A stretch of DNA of 64,000 bases from Calcarisporiella thermophila CBS 279.70 (Eukaryota; Calcarisporiellomycota): assembly GCF_041956535.1 (NCBI RefSeq), contig NW_027192192.1:307051-371050 (forward strand). The letters run 5' to 3'. Below the pieces are notes generated by a model. The model made no database searches and was not told the origin of the DNA. It worked only from the letters and a program-made list of their open reading frames with translations. Shown in pieces: positions 1 to 11,229 of this stretch; positions within the stretch are counted from its first letter, which is position 1; every line of letters starts with the position of its first letter. Made by a program: the position numbers and the translations under genes.

Positions 1-2
1 TC

Positions 3-1878
3 GTGGTGGTGAAGGTCGGAAAGCCTAGCGAGCGCTCTCGTCCGGGCAACCGAGGAAAGCGTGACTCGCAAGTCATCTTGATGAGGTTCCTAAACAAGGT
101 GCATTTTGACGCGGAAATGACGCCTCTTGAACTCGAGATTTACCACCAAATGAAGAATGTCATTGGGGTCAATCCGAGCTTTTATGAGTTTATCTTCATG
201 GTTGATGCCGACACAGAGGTACTCCCAGACTCGCTGAGTAGGCTCATCTCCTGCATGAGCCACGATGCTCGCACCATCGGCATTTGCGGCGAAACCCAGC
301 TTGCAAATGAGAACAACTCGTGGATTACCATGATCCAGGTTTGTATGCAGACGCCTTCTTTGGCTGCTGACCCAAACCCAAATCTAACGCACCGCTCCTC
401 TTTCCCCTTGGATGCTCTTAGGTGTACGAGTACTTCATCTCGCATCACATGGCTAAGGCTTTCGAATCCCTCTTCGGTTCTGTGACGTGTCTTCCCGGAT
501 GCTTCTGTATGTATCGCGTGCGCACCTCTGTAAAAAACATACCGCTTATCATCTCTAGCAAGGTAAAGAACACTACCCCTTCACTTCTCACCCATGGTTG
601 TGGGTGGCTCATCTCTACCATTGCTTGCCACAGGTTATCAACGACTACTCTGACAACCACGTGGACACCCTGCACAAGAAGAACTTGCTCTCTCTCGGAG
701 AAGATCGATATCTCACCACCCTTATGATGAAGTATTTCCCCCAATATAAGATGACGTTCACCCCGCACGCCAAATGTAAGACGACCGCTCCGGACCGGTG
801 GAACATTCTGCTGTCTCAGCGCCGGCGCTGGATCAACTCGACCATCCACAATCTTTTCGAGCTGATTTTCCTCCCGGAGATGTGCGGCTTCTGCTGCTTC
901 TCGATGCGATTCGTGGTGTTCGTGGACCTCCTTAGCACGTTCATCCTGCCGGTGACCGTGATCTACCTTGGGTACCTCCTTTATATCCTGATCACCGCCC
1001 GCGACACCCTTCCCAAGGTCGCGTTTATCATGCTGGCGGCCGTGTACGGGCTGCAAGCGGTGATCTTCATCCTGCGAAGGCAGTGGCAGCATGTGGGGTG
1101 GATGGTCATCTACCTGATTGCCCTCCCGATCTTTGCCTTCTTTATCCCTCTCTATGCATTTTGGCACTTTGATGATTTCTCGTGGGGGAACACGCGTGTC
1201 GTGGTGGGGGAGGGGAAGAAGCAGATTATTGTGGAGGATGACGAGCAATTCGACGAGAAGATGATCCCCATGAAGAAGTGGAGCACCTACGAGCAAGAGC
1301 TGTGGGAGGGCGGGTCCATGAGTGGAAGGAGCGGATCGGAGACGGTGAGCGGCGGGTCGTTCCGCGGGATCGCCAGATCGTTTGTGGAGTCCCCTGGCAG
1401 CGTGATTGGGGGGGTTGGACCAGAGCCCGATATGGATTACTACAGGGACACCCACTTGACCCGCGGGAGCGGCTTCAGCTGGAACGAGCGGGATGAGGTC
1501 GACTACGATGGAGGCAGGCGGGTATCCCGGGGCATCTCCCAGGATTATGGGGGGAGCGGGGCCGGGTGGGAAACGGCGACCAACCCCGGACGTCGCAAGC
1601 ATGGGAGCAGCGCCTCAATCCACACCACCTCCCGGGGCGCGCGCCCCACCTCTGGCTCCAGCTACCTTCAGCAGCCTCAGCAGCCAAGGCGCCGGGACCG
1701 TGACGAAGACGAGGAAATCATTGCAGAGGTGCGCAAGATCCTTGCGGATGCGGACCTCATGAGCACGACAAAGAAACAAGTGCGCGAGAGTGTTGGGGCG
1801 AGGTTGGGCTTGGATTTGAGTGGACGAAAGGAGTACATCAACTCGATAATAGATGCAGTGCTGCAAGGAAGAATCTAA
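3..1878 (+). CDS. Chitin synthase, class V-type, C-terminal part (5' truncated by window edge)
   Basis: Membrane enzyme that polymerises UDP-GlcNAc into chitin at the plasma membrane. Visible exons are 3-338, 422-562 and 634-1878; all join in frame, and the 5' part lies outside the window. The fragment carries the glycosyltransferase signatures DAD (fragment residues 68-70), GICGET and QRRRW, then a cluster of hydrophobic membrane segments and the SWGNTRVV motif. A low-complexity Ser/Gly tail follows. The last 55 residues or so resemble a DEK_C domain (..[11 protein letters not shown]..). A C-terminal DEK_C domain is known in class V/VII chitin synthases, many of which also carry an N-terminal myosin motor; that end cannot be seen here. 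It converges with COX19, 315 bp away. Family is certain; class is inferred from the tail. Confidence 0.93.
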
Positions 1879-2193
1879 AGAACTCGACATACGCTATATG
1901 CTGGGCAATCCTGACATGAAAATGGAAGACAGCCGGTGTCCCACGCGGCCGATACTTTTCTTTACTATCTGTTTTTTTACTCTTCATTTATTCAATCACA
2001 CAAATTTTTCTATATATCTCCTCCTCTCCTCAGTTTTTTCTGGTTTTTTTAGTATAATTAACACCTTGCACTTTTACAATAATATAATGTCTCTCTCCAT
2101 CGGATTTATGGTTTATTCCTCGACAGTCTATATTTTTAGCAGGCTATTTACAAGTAACGCTATAGGATGTGACAAAGAAAGAAGCGAGACTGC
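1879..2193. other. Intergenic region between convergent genes
   Basis: Shared 3' flank of the chitin synthase and COX19. It is AT-rich with T-runs and carries presumable poly(A) signals for both genes. I see no ORF or RNA gene in it. Confidence 0.6.
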
Positions 2194-2589
2194 TTATGTA
2201 TTTGGGCGTTGGCTCTGTCCCGCTTTTTCCCCTTTCTCCCCCTCTCTCGCCTTTGCCTCCTGACCAAACCCAAGATTAACCCAATCGTCTTTCTCCATGA
2301 GGCCCCGCTCCATCCGGCACTCCAAGTAAGCGCGCGACAGCTCTCTGCATACACCGTTGTCATTCTTGTTCTGCCGAAGGCAGAGCAGGTATTTTTTGAC
2401 CAATTCCTTGCACTCTCCTGTAGAAAACAAAGGGGTGCGAAAATTAGTTCATCGGGGAGGTTCAGATCACTCTCGTGGGTAGACATGGAGAGAATGAAGC
2501 ATACCATCGTGGTCGAGGGGAAAGCTGCCGCGATCTGGAGGTGCGGGGGTGAATGAACCTCCGGTAGAGGGTGGGCGGCCAAAACTCAT
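2194..2589 (-). CDS. COX19: COX19, twin CX9C cytochrome c oxidase assembly factor
   Basis: Small intermembrane-space protein needed for copper delivery and assembly of cytochrome c oxidase. Two exons, 2505-2589 and 2194-2417, split by an 87-bp GT-AG intron that interrupts a Gly codon; joined length is 102 aa. The ATG gives MSFGRPPS.., followed by the family signature PLDHDGECKEL. Two CX9C motifs (CKELVKKYLLC and CRELSRAYLEC) form the coiled coil-helix-coiled coil-helix domain, followed by ERGLMEKDDWVNLGF, a typical COX19 block. No targeting presequence is seen, as expected for Mia40-imported proteins. The C-tail is short, charged and poorly conserved. Confidence 0.95.
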
Positions 2590-4337
2590 TCTTATTCTTT
2601 GCTGTTTGGACTTGCAACAGGATTCTTTTCATGCTGTATGGTTGTCCTAGAGATTTGAGGCTACAGAGCTGCGCCACTTGTGGCTTGTCCGTATAGCCAT
2701 AGCAGCATCCGAGGAATAGGTTAGAAACAAAAGCGGGGTAAAAATTTTCTTAGGAAATAAAGCACATAATAGTTATTCTTCAGGCCAAATTTAATATGAC
2801 GTGAGAAATGGAAAAGAGAAAAAAAAAAAAGCTAAAAGATTAACGAGAACACAAGCAAAATAACAATAGATGATAAGCATTATTTGAACTTGTATAGCTT
2901 AACTCTATGGAAAATTTGCTCATAAAAGGAAACCTCCAGGTCCCGATAAGCATAGCCCGAGAGAATATCGGCTCCCTCAGCGACAAAGCGGTGAGGAGTG
3001 AGAAATCAGCAACACTACGTGGGAAAAGCATCAGGTAATCCCCTGCGGCGGACGGGCGTCGGCGCGACAGAGGGGCCGTTTTTGTAGAGATAGGGTTGCG
3101 AGCCGAAAGAAACTTCAAGGCGTGCCATTATCGCGCACCCATGCAAAACAGAGTGTGGCCGTTGTAGAGTGTCTGAAGGCAATTTTAACTTTGGGATCAT
3201 ACCAAGTTAGCATAGATGCAGCTCAATCCCCTCACTCATGCGCGCGCGTAACACGCGCCCCTAAGCGGATGCTCGTTGGTCTCTCTCCCCTGAGCCGCCT
3301 GACCCCCAGCCAGACAACCCCCTCCCCCTCGAATTGAGTGTGTGTTCTCTTGGCGATGTCGGCTGAGCCTTGGCATCCCTCCCGCCCCCTCCTCCACAAT
3401 TCCTTTAATACTGCGGAATGAACTGTATTAACACAGCGCATTTTTCGGTGTAGATTTCTCATCCCCTTGAAGCTCTATAGGCCGGGAGGAACTCGGTCTT
3501 GTTCTCATCTGAGGAGCCATGATCACGCTGTTTGCTATGAGGGCATCGGGTGTATATCCTCCATTTGTGGTTGATAGCTGATTGCGCTGATAATGTCGGA
3601 TTGTGCACCTACGAGTCATCCTCACAGAATCCTATTATGGGTATCCGGATCCTTGACCGAAACCCGATGTACAACCATGCGGAGAAAGAAGAGGGATTTC
3701 TATTTTCCCCTGTCCTGCCCTGATGACCCCTGGTGAGATCATCGTTCGCCCCCTCGGCTCGTATTAGCAATGCTAGCCTTGCCTCTATCGCGCTCCGCAC
3801 AAGCGATAAAAGTGGCTAGCGTCTTCTTACGTTATCGCGCAAGACATCATAGCAATAATGCTGGAGCGCACAACGTTCGGGTATTCCCTTCATGTTGGCC
3901 GAAATTATACACGCTCAGTAGGGGATTTAGAAGGCAGCGGTTCGTTTGGGACACCGAACCCGAGATGCCGCGGTGGCCGTGAAAGTTAAGTCTTATCATG
4001 GTGTGGGGGCAAGCTGGCTCTGGGTGCATGCAACGCGGGCCAACTCTCATGGGGCCCATCAGGAGGAGGGTTCCCGTTTTGGTAGGGTGCCACTGGAATC
4101 CCGCCTCGGAGCTGTACTAACTTTCGTGCTTTCGTACATCGAGCGTCGCGAGCACAAGCAATGCACCACATGCAGTAACAAGCAAATTGGCGGTAGTTTT
4201 CCGCATTGGAGGCGGTTGCGAACTTAAGACGCCGGATGTAGCGGCGAGGGGAGTGGGGATCCTGTTTATCTCTTGTGCCACTCCGGGTCCGGCCACGAAA
4301 ATCCGACTTCAATAAACGCTCCGTGCATGTGAACGGT
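2590..4337. other. Gene-free stretch upstream of the C2H2 factor
   Basis: About 1.75 kb with only short ORFs lacking recognisable domains. The first 300 bp is AT-rich and the rest has mixed composition. It probably holds the COX19 promoter at its left end and regulatory DNA for the zinc-finger gene at its right end. No RNA gene or repeat recognised. Confidence 0.5.
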
Positions 4338-4343
4338 TATAAG
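4338..4343 (+). promoter_or_regulatory. TATA-like box of the C2H2 factor gene
   Basis: TATAAG lies about 140 bp before the chosen ATG (4479). A pyrimidine-rich stretch follows at 4360-4395, typical of fungal transcription starts. This supports a start downstream of the long in-frame N-terminal extension. Confidence 0.4.
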
Positions 4344-4478
4344 GCGAAGCTTGCCCCGCGCTTTTCCTTTGCTTTTTTGTTCTCCCTTGTATGTCGATTG
4401 CTCGTAGCCGTTTGTTGGGTAACCCGACGAACCTCAAAGCTCAGCCAGCCGCTTCGATTGCGCATTGAATCCCTTGAG

Positions 4479-5399
4479 ATGGAATGCGATTACACCATTT
4501 CCGCCCGCTATCATCCCTACCTTCGAATGTCCCCATCCGCTCGATCGCCACCCGCCCCTGGGGGCGTCAATGACCCCTACCTGCATGCCACATTGCCTGG
4601 TCCTTCCAACAGCTATCCAGTAACGCCAATCCTGCACCCTCTGAGCCCCTATCCATTGCTGCCAGAAGAGCTGCCAGGTCCTAAAGAGCCCAAAAACCCT
4701 TCGCTCTTGGCATTCGTCCCAGACGGTTTGGAATGGAGCCCATCTCCCCAAATGTACCCAAGCCCATCCCTAACGGATTTCTCTCCGAATGAAGTCATGT
4801 CCTCGACATCGCCGGCATCCTCAGCATGGGAATCAGCCAATGTAAATCTTGGCATGAATGAGACTTCTGAATGTTTCGAAGAGATGCAGGATTTAAGCCA
4901 ACCTTTCAGAATGGATGACCAGCTATTATACATGTACCAGGAGCTTCAAGTCAGCAACCCTTCATCTGATCCTTTCCTCCCTACGAAGTCTCCCCATCTC
5001 ATGCCGAACACACCGATGTTTCCCTTCCTTACCGCTTCTCCCGCCTCTCCCGCTTCTGAGCATAGCCAATCTCCCGGCACACTCCCCTTAAGCACTTACA
5101 TAAGGAATGGTCCTCCCCCTGTTCCCCATTTATGTCATATCTGCTCGAAGTCTTTCACCCGCCCTTACAACCTGAAATCTCATATGCGAACGCACACCAA
5201 AGAGCGGCCCTTTGCTTGTCCGCACCCTGGCTGTAAGAGAGCTTTTTCGCGACAACATGATTGTAATAGACACGCTAAACTTCATACGGGGGTCAAGCCG
5301 TTTTCCTGCGTCTTCTGTGGAAAAAACTTCGCAAGACAAGATGCATTAAACAGACACCAACGGACAGAGTCTGGTAATTGCGCCAAGAGTGACCGGTGA
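4479..5399 (+). CDS. C2H2 zinc-finger transcription factor, Crz1-like
   Basis: Single exon of 306 aa. The start at 4479 is chosen because the open frame upstream begins without an ATG, runs through a TATA-like box, and encodes no recognisable sequence. The N-terminal 215 residues are Pro/Ser-rich and disordered, typical of activation domains. Three zinc fingers follow at about residues 219-239 ([14 protein letters not shown]), 247-269 ([14 protein letters not shown]) and 277-301. The third ends ..[10 protein letters not shown], so its last ligand is Cys. Order and linker sequence ([14 protein letters not shown]-like, ARQDALNRH) resemble the calcineurin-responsive factor Crz1. I see no clear PxIxIT calcineurin-docking motif, so the orthology is tentative. 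Confidence 0.8.
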   Translation: MECDYTISARYHPYLRMSPSARSPPAPGGVNDPYLHATLPGPSNSYPVTPILHPLSPYPLLPEELPGPKEPKNPSLLAFVPDGLEWSPSPQMYPSPSLTDFSPNEVMSSTSPASSAWESANVNLGMNETSECFEEMQDLSQPFRMDDQLLYMYQELQVSNPSSDPFLPTKSPHLMPNTPMFPFLTASPASPASEHSQSPGTLPLSTYIRNGPPPVPHLCHICSKSFTRPYNLKSHMRTHTKERPFACPHPGCKRAFSRQHDCNRHAKLHTGVKPFSCVFCGKNFARQDALNRHQRTESGNCAKSDR

Positions 5400-6327
5400 T
5401 CCTTGAGCTGATGACCATGTTAAGGTTTATTTCTATTCTTGTCCTCCAAACTCTTCCATCTGCATGCTCCCCTGCTATTTTATATTATACCCGCCGATGT
5501 AAAGAAGATGGGGCGTGTATATTCTCCCTGTACACATTTATTATTTACTCCATCTTTTTTGTATTATATCCGGTCTACTCATCTCGTGTACGGTTTATCT
5601 ATATTAAACTAGGCCCATATATACCCTATTTTCCTCTTTCACCCACTATTTGTCCCCAGGCCGGTTCCTTGCCTCCTCCCTATTGTGGCGTTGAATGGTC
5701 TTCGATCCGACCTAGAGTCAAATAAAGTGACTGACCAGAAGGTCGGCATTTCTCACTTTAAGGAGAGGATAATTTCTATGCAGACATTTCTCTTAGCAAG
5801 CTGAAACCATCCTGTTCTAATAGAACACTTGATGATGGCGCTCGAGGAGATGGCCCATCTTCATTCCATTTATTGGCCAGTTGTGTGTAGAGAGCAAATA
5901 TAAGTTCAAAGCACACTGCTTATTTCGATTTGGATTATCCTACCGATAAGCATCTCGCGCATTAACAATGGTTTCCCAATGACGCTATTTTGGTACGAAC
6001 TACAAATGTTGTGAGAGGGTGTACCTTGAAATTTGTGAGACGAAATACAGAAAAGCTTAATTTCAACTATTACTTCCCCATGCTTTTATGGAAAGTAAAT
6101 GTCTTAAAATAGCTTCAAAGAGGGGAGGAGAGGATTCATATATCAACTTAGAGAGGTCGCATCCATCTTACAAAAACGATAGATCGATTACAATAACACC
6201 GAATAATATGACTTTGAACCTCTGTGGAGAATTAATGATTTTGGATGTTTGGTAAAAATTATATAGTTATCAAAATATTTTATTTTTGTTCATAGTATTT
6301 TAATATATTTGAAAAAAAGGAACACTC
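5400..6327. other. Intergenic, AT-rich
   Basis: Contains the 3' flank of the zinc-finger gene (pyrimidine-rich, AATAAAG at about 5718). From about 5750 the DNA is AT-rich with no credible ORF. A small arrangement AAAGTGA..TCACTTT occurs near 5725-5760. Nothing else recognised. Confidence 0.5.
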
Positions 6328-6795
6328 TTAAGATGGACAATAAGAGTATCCATAGAAGCATGCAATATTTCCTTTCGAATGAGATCTTTGCGCACATCGA
6401 CATTCGACGGAACCAGCAGAAGTTCTACAACATTTAAGCTGCAAACTAGTGCATTGAACCTGTCCGCTACCAGCACAGTCGGGGTTTTCGTAAGCATGGC
6501 TGGAGCCAAATCCAGTGTATCGGTTGTCTACTTCTAGTTTATACCAGCAAGAACCTTGATTTGTCCCTGAGCGACCTCCCGCAGAACCAGGTGGGGCCCA
6601 GCATCAATTATTATATCCATTCCACACCTTGGTGGTCCGGCATCGAAAATCGTCGCTAAATACTGAGCGGTCTAACCTATATCCGTCATTGTAGTCGTCA
6701 TGAGTGCATTCAATTGTAACCGACTCAGATGTATCGTCCCCGCGGATTGGGGAGAGAGTTCCCAGAAGTACTGTGAGAATGATTAAGACGCGCAT
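6328..6795 (-). pseudogene. Small secreted Cys-rich protein interrupted by one in-frame TGA
   Basis: The ATG at 6795 opens with a clear signal peptide (MRVLIILTVLLGTLSPIRG), giving 63 codons to TGA at 6604-6606. The same frame then stays open for 91 more codons to TAA at 6328. The downstream part is Cys-rich (10 Cys, including KCCR and ECRC) and looks like the rest of one secreted protein of about 155 aa with 12 Cys. I tested the nearby GT donors against the nearby AG acceptors; none gives an intron whose length is a multiple of 3, so splicing does not simply remove the stop. A nonsense mutation (pseudogene or null allele) is the simplest reading; programmed readthrough is an alternative. No family recognised. 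It sits in AT-rich accessory DNA next to an inverted repeat. Confidence 0.6.
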
Positions 6796-6858
6796 GCTGA
6801 CAATAAAGATAGTTAACGTAATTGATTGTGGTGTTAACTTGATTGAAGTGTAAGCTTT

Positions 6859-7224
6859 TGGATCACTTTAAATAGATGTTCTGAAAAGCCTAGACTTTGG
6901 AAAAGGAAGCCAGTGGCGAACCTGATCATAATTTTTTTTTCGAGAAACAATTAACTGTTGGACTTTACTTTGGAAAAACCAACGCTAAACTACGTCAAAA
7001 AACAGGTAAACAGTCTTTGTGTCTTCTCGATACAACTATTCTTGCCCCAAAACTTTTTACTAGCATATATCTGCTTATGTGATAGGAATTATGAACCAAC
7101 CCACTATAAAGACTCCAACTGCCAACACGAACCTATCACATAACCTAAGAATTGTGATCGGGTCCTCCACTGGCTTCCTTTTCCAAAGTCTAGGCTTTTC
7201 AGAACATCTACTTAAAGAGATCCA
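6859..7224. repeat. Foldback inverted repeat, 44-bp perfect core
   Basis: 6873-6916 is exactly the reverse complement of 7167-7210 (44/44). Weaker similarity extends the arms to roughly 6859-6933 and 7150-7224. The central 216 bp or so contains a nested smaller inverted pair (TTATGTGATAGG near 7075 and CCTATCACATAA near 7132). No transposase ORF and no convincing target-site duplication were seen. It could be a MITE-like foldback element or an inverted duplication. A transcript through it would form a long hairpin. Confidence 0.75.
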
Positions 7225-7737
7225 GAAATGCAACCAGGGGTTCGTGAATCTTCCACGCTACCATTCACACGTTTATGCAATCCAATCTTTTTCGATAAAG
7301 AACCTACTACTTGGAATTACGTATGGTATTTCAAATTAAACTTATTCGAAGACACCAGATAGTTTGTTAGAAACATCTACAGTACATGCCATTCAACCTC
7401 CCGGATTCCAAGTTCCGAAATAGTACCATTGCCTATTAAACCCTCTTTGGGCAGTTTGAGGTAAACATAATTATTAGTGATAATGTGCTGGTCAATCGAG
7501 AAAAATCTTAGTGTATAGTAAATATCCCTTCGTACGGGCATCTTTAACATTCCTGTGCGTTCGGTGCAAATTAATGCAGCGGCTTGAATAGGAATCTGAA
7601 ATTACAATATTTATTATATGTATTTTTGATTTAAACACGTATACATTAAAAGCACCATTTTATTCAACTTGGATCAAGAAAAAAAAAAGGACATCTACTG
7701 TCTATATTCTCTATTCATAAACAAACGAAAATGATAT
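7225..7737. other. Intergenic, no gene seen
   Basis: AT-rich DNA between the foldback repeat and the 3' end of the phosphomutase gene. ORFs here overlap the repeat and have no recognisable features. Confidence 0.5.
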
Positions 7738-10564
7738 CTATAGGTCCATTAAACCAAAGTGCTGTGCCTGAACCACCTCACGCAAGAAGGCGTCCACCGT
7801 GCGTCTCAGCTCTTCCCGCGCATACTCCTCGCCGCGACTACTTCCAAGTTCACAATAGTACTTGATCTTGGGTTCGGTTCCACTATTGGTTCAAGAAAGA
7901 ATTGTGATCAGTGAGATTATTCAACTATCGATAAAAGCCTTCTATCGTGTCCCTTCTTCTTTCTGTTAAATAGTACCTTGTGCGAAGAGTAATCTCTACT
8001 TGATTTTCTAGCCAGAAGGTAATCATTTGGGAGGATCGCGAGACGGGAAGACGTGGTTTATTATCCAGCTCATTTGAATCATAGCCAACGGTAAGGTCAC
8101 GCACACGCAGGACCTTGTGCGAACCAACCAACTCTGGGTAGCATAAAGTATCATTTTCCCCAATCGACTTTTTGCCATAGCGAATGCGGTTGAACAGGGC
8201 TGAAATAGTCTCGGGTGAGTGGCAGATAAGATACGAGTTCTGACTTACAAAATAACCGTATCTGAAATAGGCGAGCACAAACACAAATGAGAGCTCGGAT
8301 AAGCATCAAAGAATAAAAGCAAATCCAATCAAGGCTCACTTTTGATACAGGGATTCCAGGTATTGAAGCACGGTGGTGTCTTGCGCGGCAAGTTCTACCG
8401 CAAGCTCGGCAAAAGTGGCGGCCGCACTGACACCATCTTTATCTCGGACGATGTCGCTGATCATGAACCCTTTGATGGAAGACGTGAAATGGTGAAACTG
8501 TCTTTTAGTTGCCGTGTAACACGAGAAAAACGATGCTAAGCCTTACCGATGGCTTCCTCAAATGCGAAGACCACATCTGCTCCTTCCGATTCCATCTGAA
8601 TGGCACGATTGCCAATCCATTTGAAGCCGGTGAGAGTTTCATCGAACTGGAAACCCTCGACTTCGGCCATTTTGCGAAGCATTTTCGAGGAGACTACGCT
8701 GCACAGCATAGCTGCCTTACCTATTGAGATTGAAGATTAAATGCATACTCTTAGTAAATGAAATTAAATTTGGTTTTTCGATGGATATATTACTGATGGG
8801 CTTAGCCGAGGCTCGGTATTTCTTAAGCGCAGCCGATGCCAAGATGATACCTAGCTGATTGCCTGTAAATATGTGCCATTGGCCACTACAGAAGCGAAAA
8901 TTGTCGTTATATTACTCGTTCGCACGTGAATATATTGTCTATGCAACTTACTTCTCCTTCTTTTCAGCAGCGGCGAGACGATCCGCATCCGGATCATTAG
9001 CAATGATTAGACGCGCACCAACCTGTTCTGCTGTCTTAAATGAAAGTGCCTGCATTTTGACATATTCAATGTCAATATATTCCACTTAACATGCATGTAC
9101 TTCAGGAGGATATCTTACTAGTGATCCTGTAGCCACGTAGAGTTAATAAATAAGGAGTAAATAATAAATTGGTTCAAATGTGGTAATATAGCAATGCTCA
9201 CCTTCGCCTTCTTCAGGATTGGGGAACTCAACCGTGGGGAAATCTGGATCTGGCTCAACCTATGCAGAAAGCTGGTTATAGCATTTGGAATACGGGGGTG
9301 ATAATGGAGATGGTATACTTGTTCTTTGACCGGAATATAGGGTTTAAGTCCAAACTCCTCAAAGGCCCGCTTTACAAACTGAGCGCCTACACCATGCATG
9401 GCGGTATAAACAATGGGCAAGGTAGACATGGAGTTGGCCTCACGATTACTGCAGATGGCTGATAGATCTTGGAAGTAGAGATCCGCGATTCTCGCACTTG
9501 GATCGGTGCAGAGGGGATGGTTGTCAACAAGAGATTCATCCCATAGCCATGGTTCGAGATTCTGCTCAATTGCGGAGGCAATTCCTTGGTCATGGGGAGG
9601 AATGATCTATGTAATCGGATGGGGAGAGTGTCCAAAAAAAGAGTGGATCTCATGAATGAAAATAAGGGTAGGCTTACTTGGCAGGCATTTCCCCAATATC
9701 TGTAAATAATATTAGATTTGAAAACATACCTTAGTCACAAAATGAAGAAATAGAGTTGATGGGATGCAATACTTACACTTTGTAACCGTTGTCGTTCTTT
9801 GGATTCTGGAGTAGATTTTTAACAGATTAAAATTGGTGCATAAGATATTGGAAAGAAACGTGGTATCGGACTATACTTACATGTGAGGCGGTAATCATGA
9901 TACCGCAGGCAGCCTTCAATGTTTTGACCCCATATGGCTTTAGGAAGATGAAAATGAATGAAATACGAGTTAATTGGCTATTGATAACGTCAATATAGTT
10001 ACCACCAAAGGAGTGTGGACCAAGTCTCGATAGAAATAAACTTTGACGGATTTGGAGAGGAACACTGCAGCAGCAAGTCGAGCAAAAGTTTCGGAATGGT
10101 GACGATGGTCATGTCCAATGACAATTCCTCGCGACGCAGCGTCCGGAACGGTGGAGAGAATGTATTGGCACAGTCCCTATTAAGATAGTTTTAGTATATT
10201 GTGAGAAAGAGAGAGAGAATATATAAAAATAGCTGCCTGGGTGGCCTGAATGACTGTTAAATCGTTCATCCTCGAGAAACCCGCCTCCATGCTTGCACGA
10301 AGCCCTGTCAATCCAATATATAAGTATAGGCATATAATAGAGTCGAATTTTAGGGTTTACCCGCCGTGCCAAACTGAATCCGCTTCCGCAAGCGATCTTC
10401 AAGTCCAGCATAATCTTTGGACTCCAGCATGTCGGCAATTTCCTTGCGAGTCTCGGGATTCTAAAGTGAGAATTAATTTCGAAGTCATTGCCCCTGAACA
10501 GGAATGAAAATACCTTATCAAGCCGGAGCCATTCTTGAGCCAGCTGTTCAATAGAGGGTTGCAT
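7738..10564 (-). CDS. Phosphopentomutase / phosphoglucomutase (PGM2-Pgm3/Prm15 family)
   Basis: Interconverts ribose- or deoxyribose-1-P and 5-P, and glucose-1-P and 6-P, in the cytosol. Sixteen exons were traced: 10514-10564, 10361-10460, 10237-10304, 10003-10176, 9881-9937, 9778-9805, 9678-9699, 9319-9606, 9202-9259, 9119-9126, 8952-9049, 8794-8885, 8547-8720, 8340-8469, 7977-8261 and 7738-7882 (about 592 aa). Motifs in order are FGTAGLRA, the phosphoserine loop ITASHNPK, metal-binding NDPDADRL, sugar-binding FAFEEAIG, and the phosphate-binding SGTEPKIKYYCE near the C-terminus. The GTG upstream of the ATG is not needed. Oddities are an 8-nt exon, a GC-AG intron, and an exon 6/7 junction that is one nucleotide out of frame (see findings). 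It is divergent from the GYF gene. Confidence 0.93.
9119..9126 (-). other. 8-nt microexon of the phosphomutase gene
   Basis: GATCACTA is flanked by an acceptor (..GGCTACAG) and a donor (GTAAGA). Including it joins ..EEGEG to SLALSFKTAEQ in frame, matching the family pattern. Skipping it shifts the frame. Confidence 0.8.
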
Positions 10565-11229
10565 GGTGTTTTCTTTCTTTGATATACCTGTGGACACTCT
10601 TAATGAGCGCTGAAAAGCAAGAAGAAAAATACTAAGCGTTCGTTACTTATAGCTTTTTTGTCACACGGTGACTGCCGATTCGGCTCTCTTTTTCATATAA
10701 ATTTCAATTTTGCTTGTTCACTTCTTTTGTTTTTTAAGAGAAATTAAGGGGGGAGCATGGAATCATCCGTGACATGTTCAATTACCTTGCAATGGTATGT
10801 ATATTCACATATACATTCATCATTGTAATTTTTCTTCGAGAGAGATATTCAATCGTTGAGTCCGGTTGCACCACATCTTAATGGTGAAACCGGAATTGAG
10901 TATTGAGACATTATTGCAAAAAATAATAAACATATATATATAAACGTTTTTACCCAAACGCATAATAAACAGACCCAAAAAAAACTAACTGATGTAGGGA
11001 AATATTCTCTCCAAGATTTTGAACATCTAACGTGTGATCCGCATATAAAGACATTCTATGTTAGTTTGTTTATAAAGGTGACTATGAAACTTATCTCGAA
11101 TACGTCACCAAGTTGATTTATTTTCTTTTACTTCAACTGCCTCAACTTTAACTACTTTGTTTCTTAAAAAGTGGTAGTAACCTATAAAGATTGCCAAAGG
11201 AGAGCGTCTTAATTTTATTTCAAAACATT
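10565..11229. other. Divergent promoter region
   Basis: 665 bp between the phosphomutase (minus) and GYF (plus) start codons. AT-rich, with no ORF or RNA gene seen. It presumably carries both promoters. Confidence 0.5.

Noticed and set aside
4275-4478. N-terminal extension of the C2H2 factor (68 codons)
   Set aside because: No ATG at its start, it spans a TATA-like box and pyrimidine tract, and its sequence is not protein-like.
6604-6606. TGA as a selenocysteine codon in the Cys-rich secreted ORF
   Set aside because: Sec is known in a few early-diverging fungi, but the 3' flank shows no convincing SECIS element, and a secreted Cys-rich protein with an even Cys count (12) without it fits a nonsense mutation better.
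7079-7339. 86-codon ORF over the foldback repeat
   Set aside because: It is created by the inverted-repeat arm; there is no domain, start context or codon signal.
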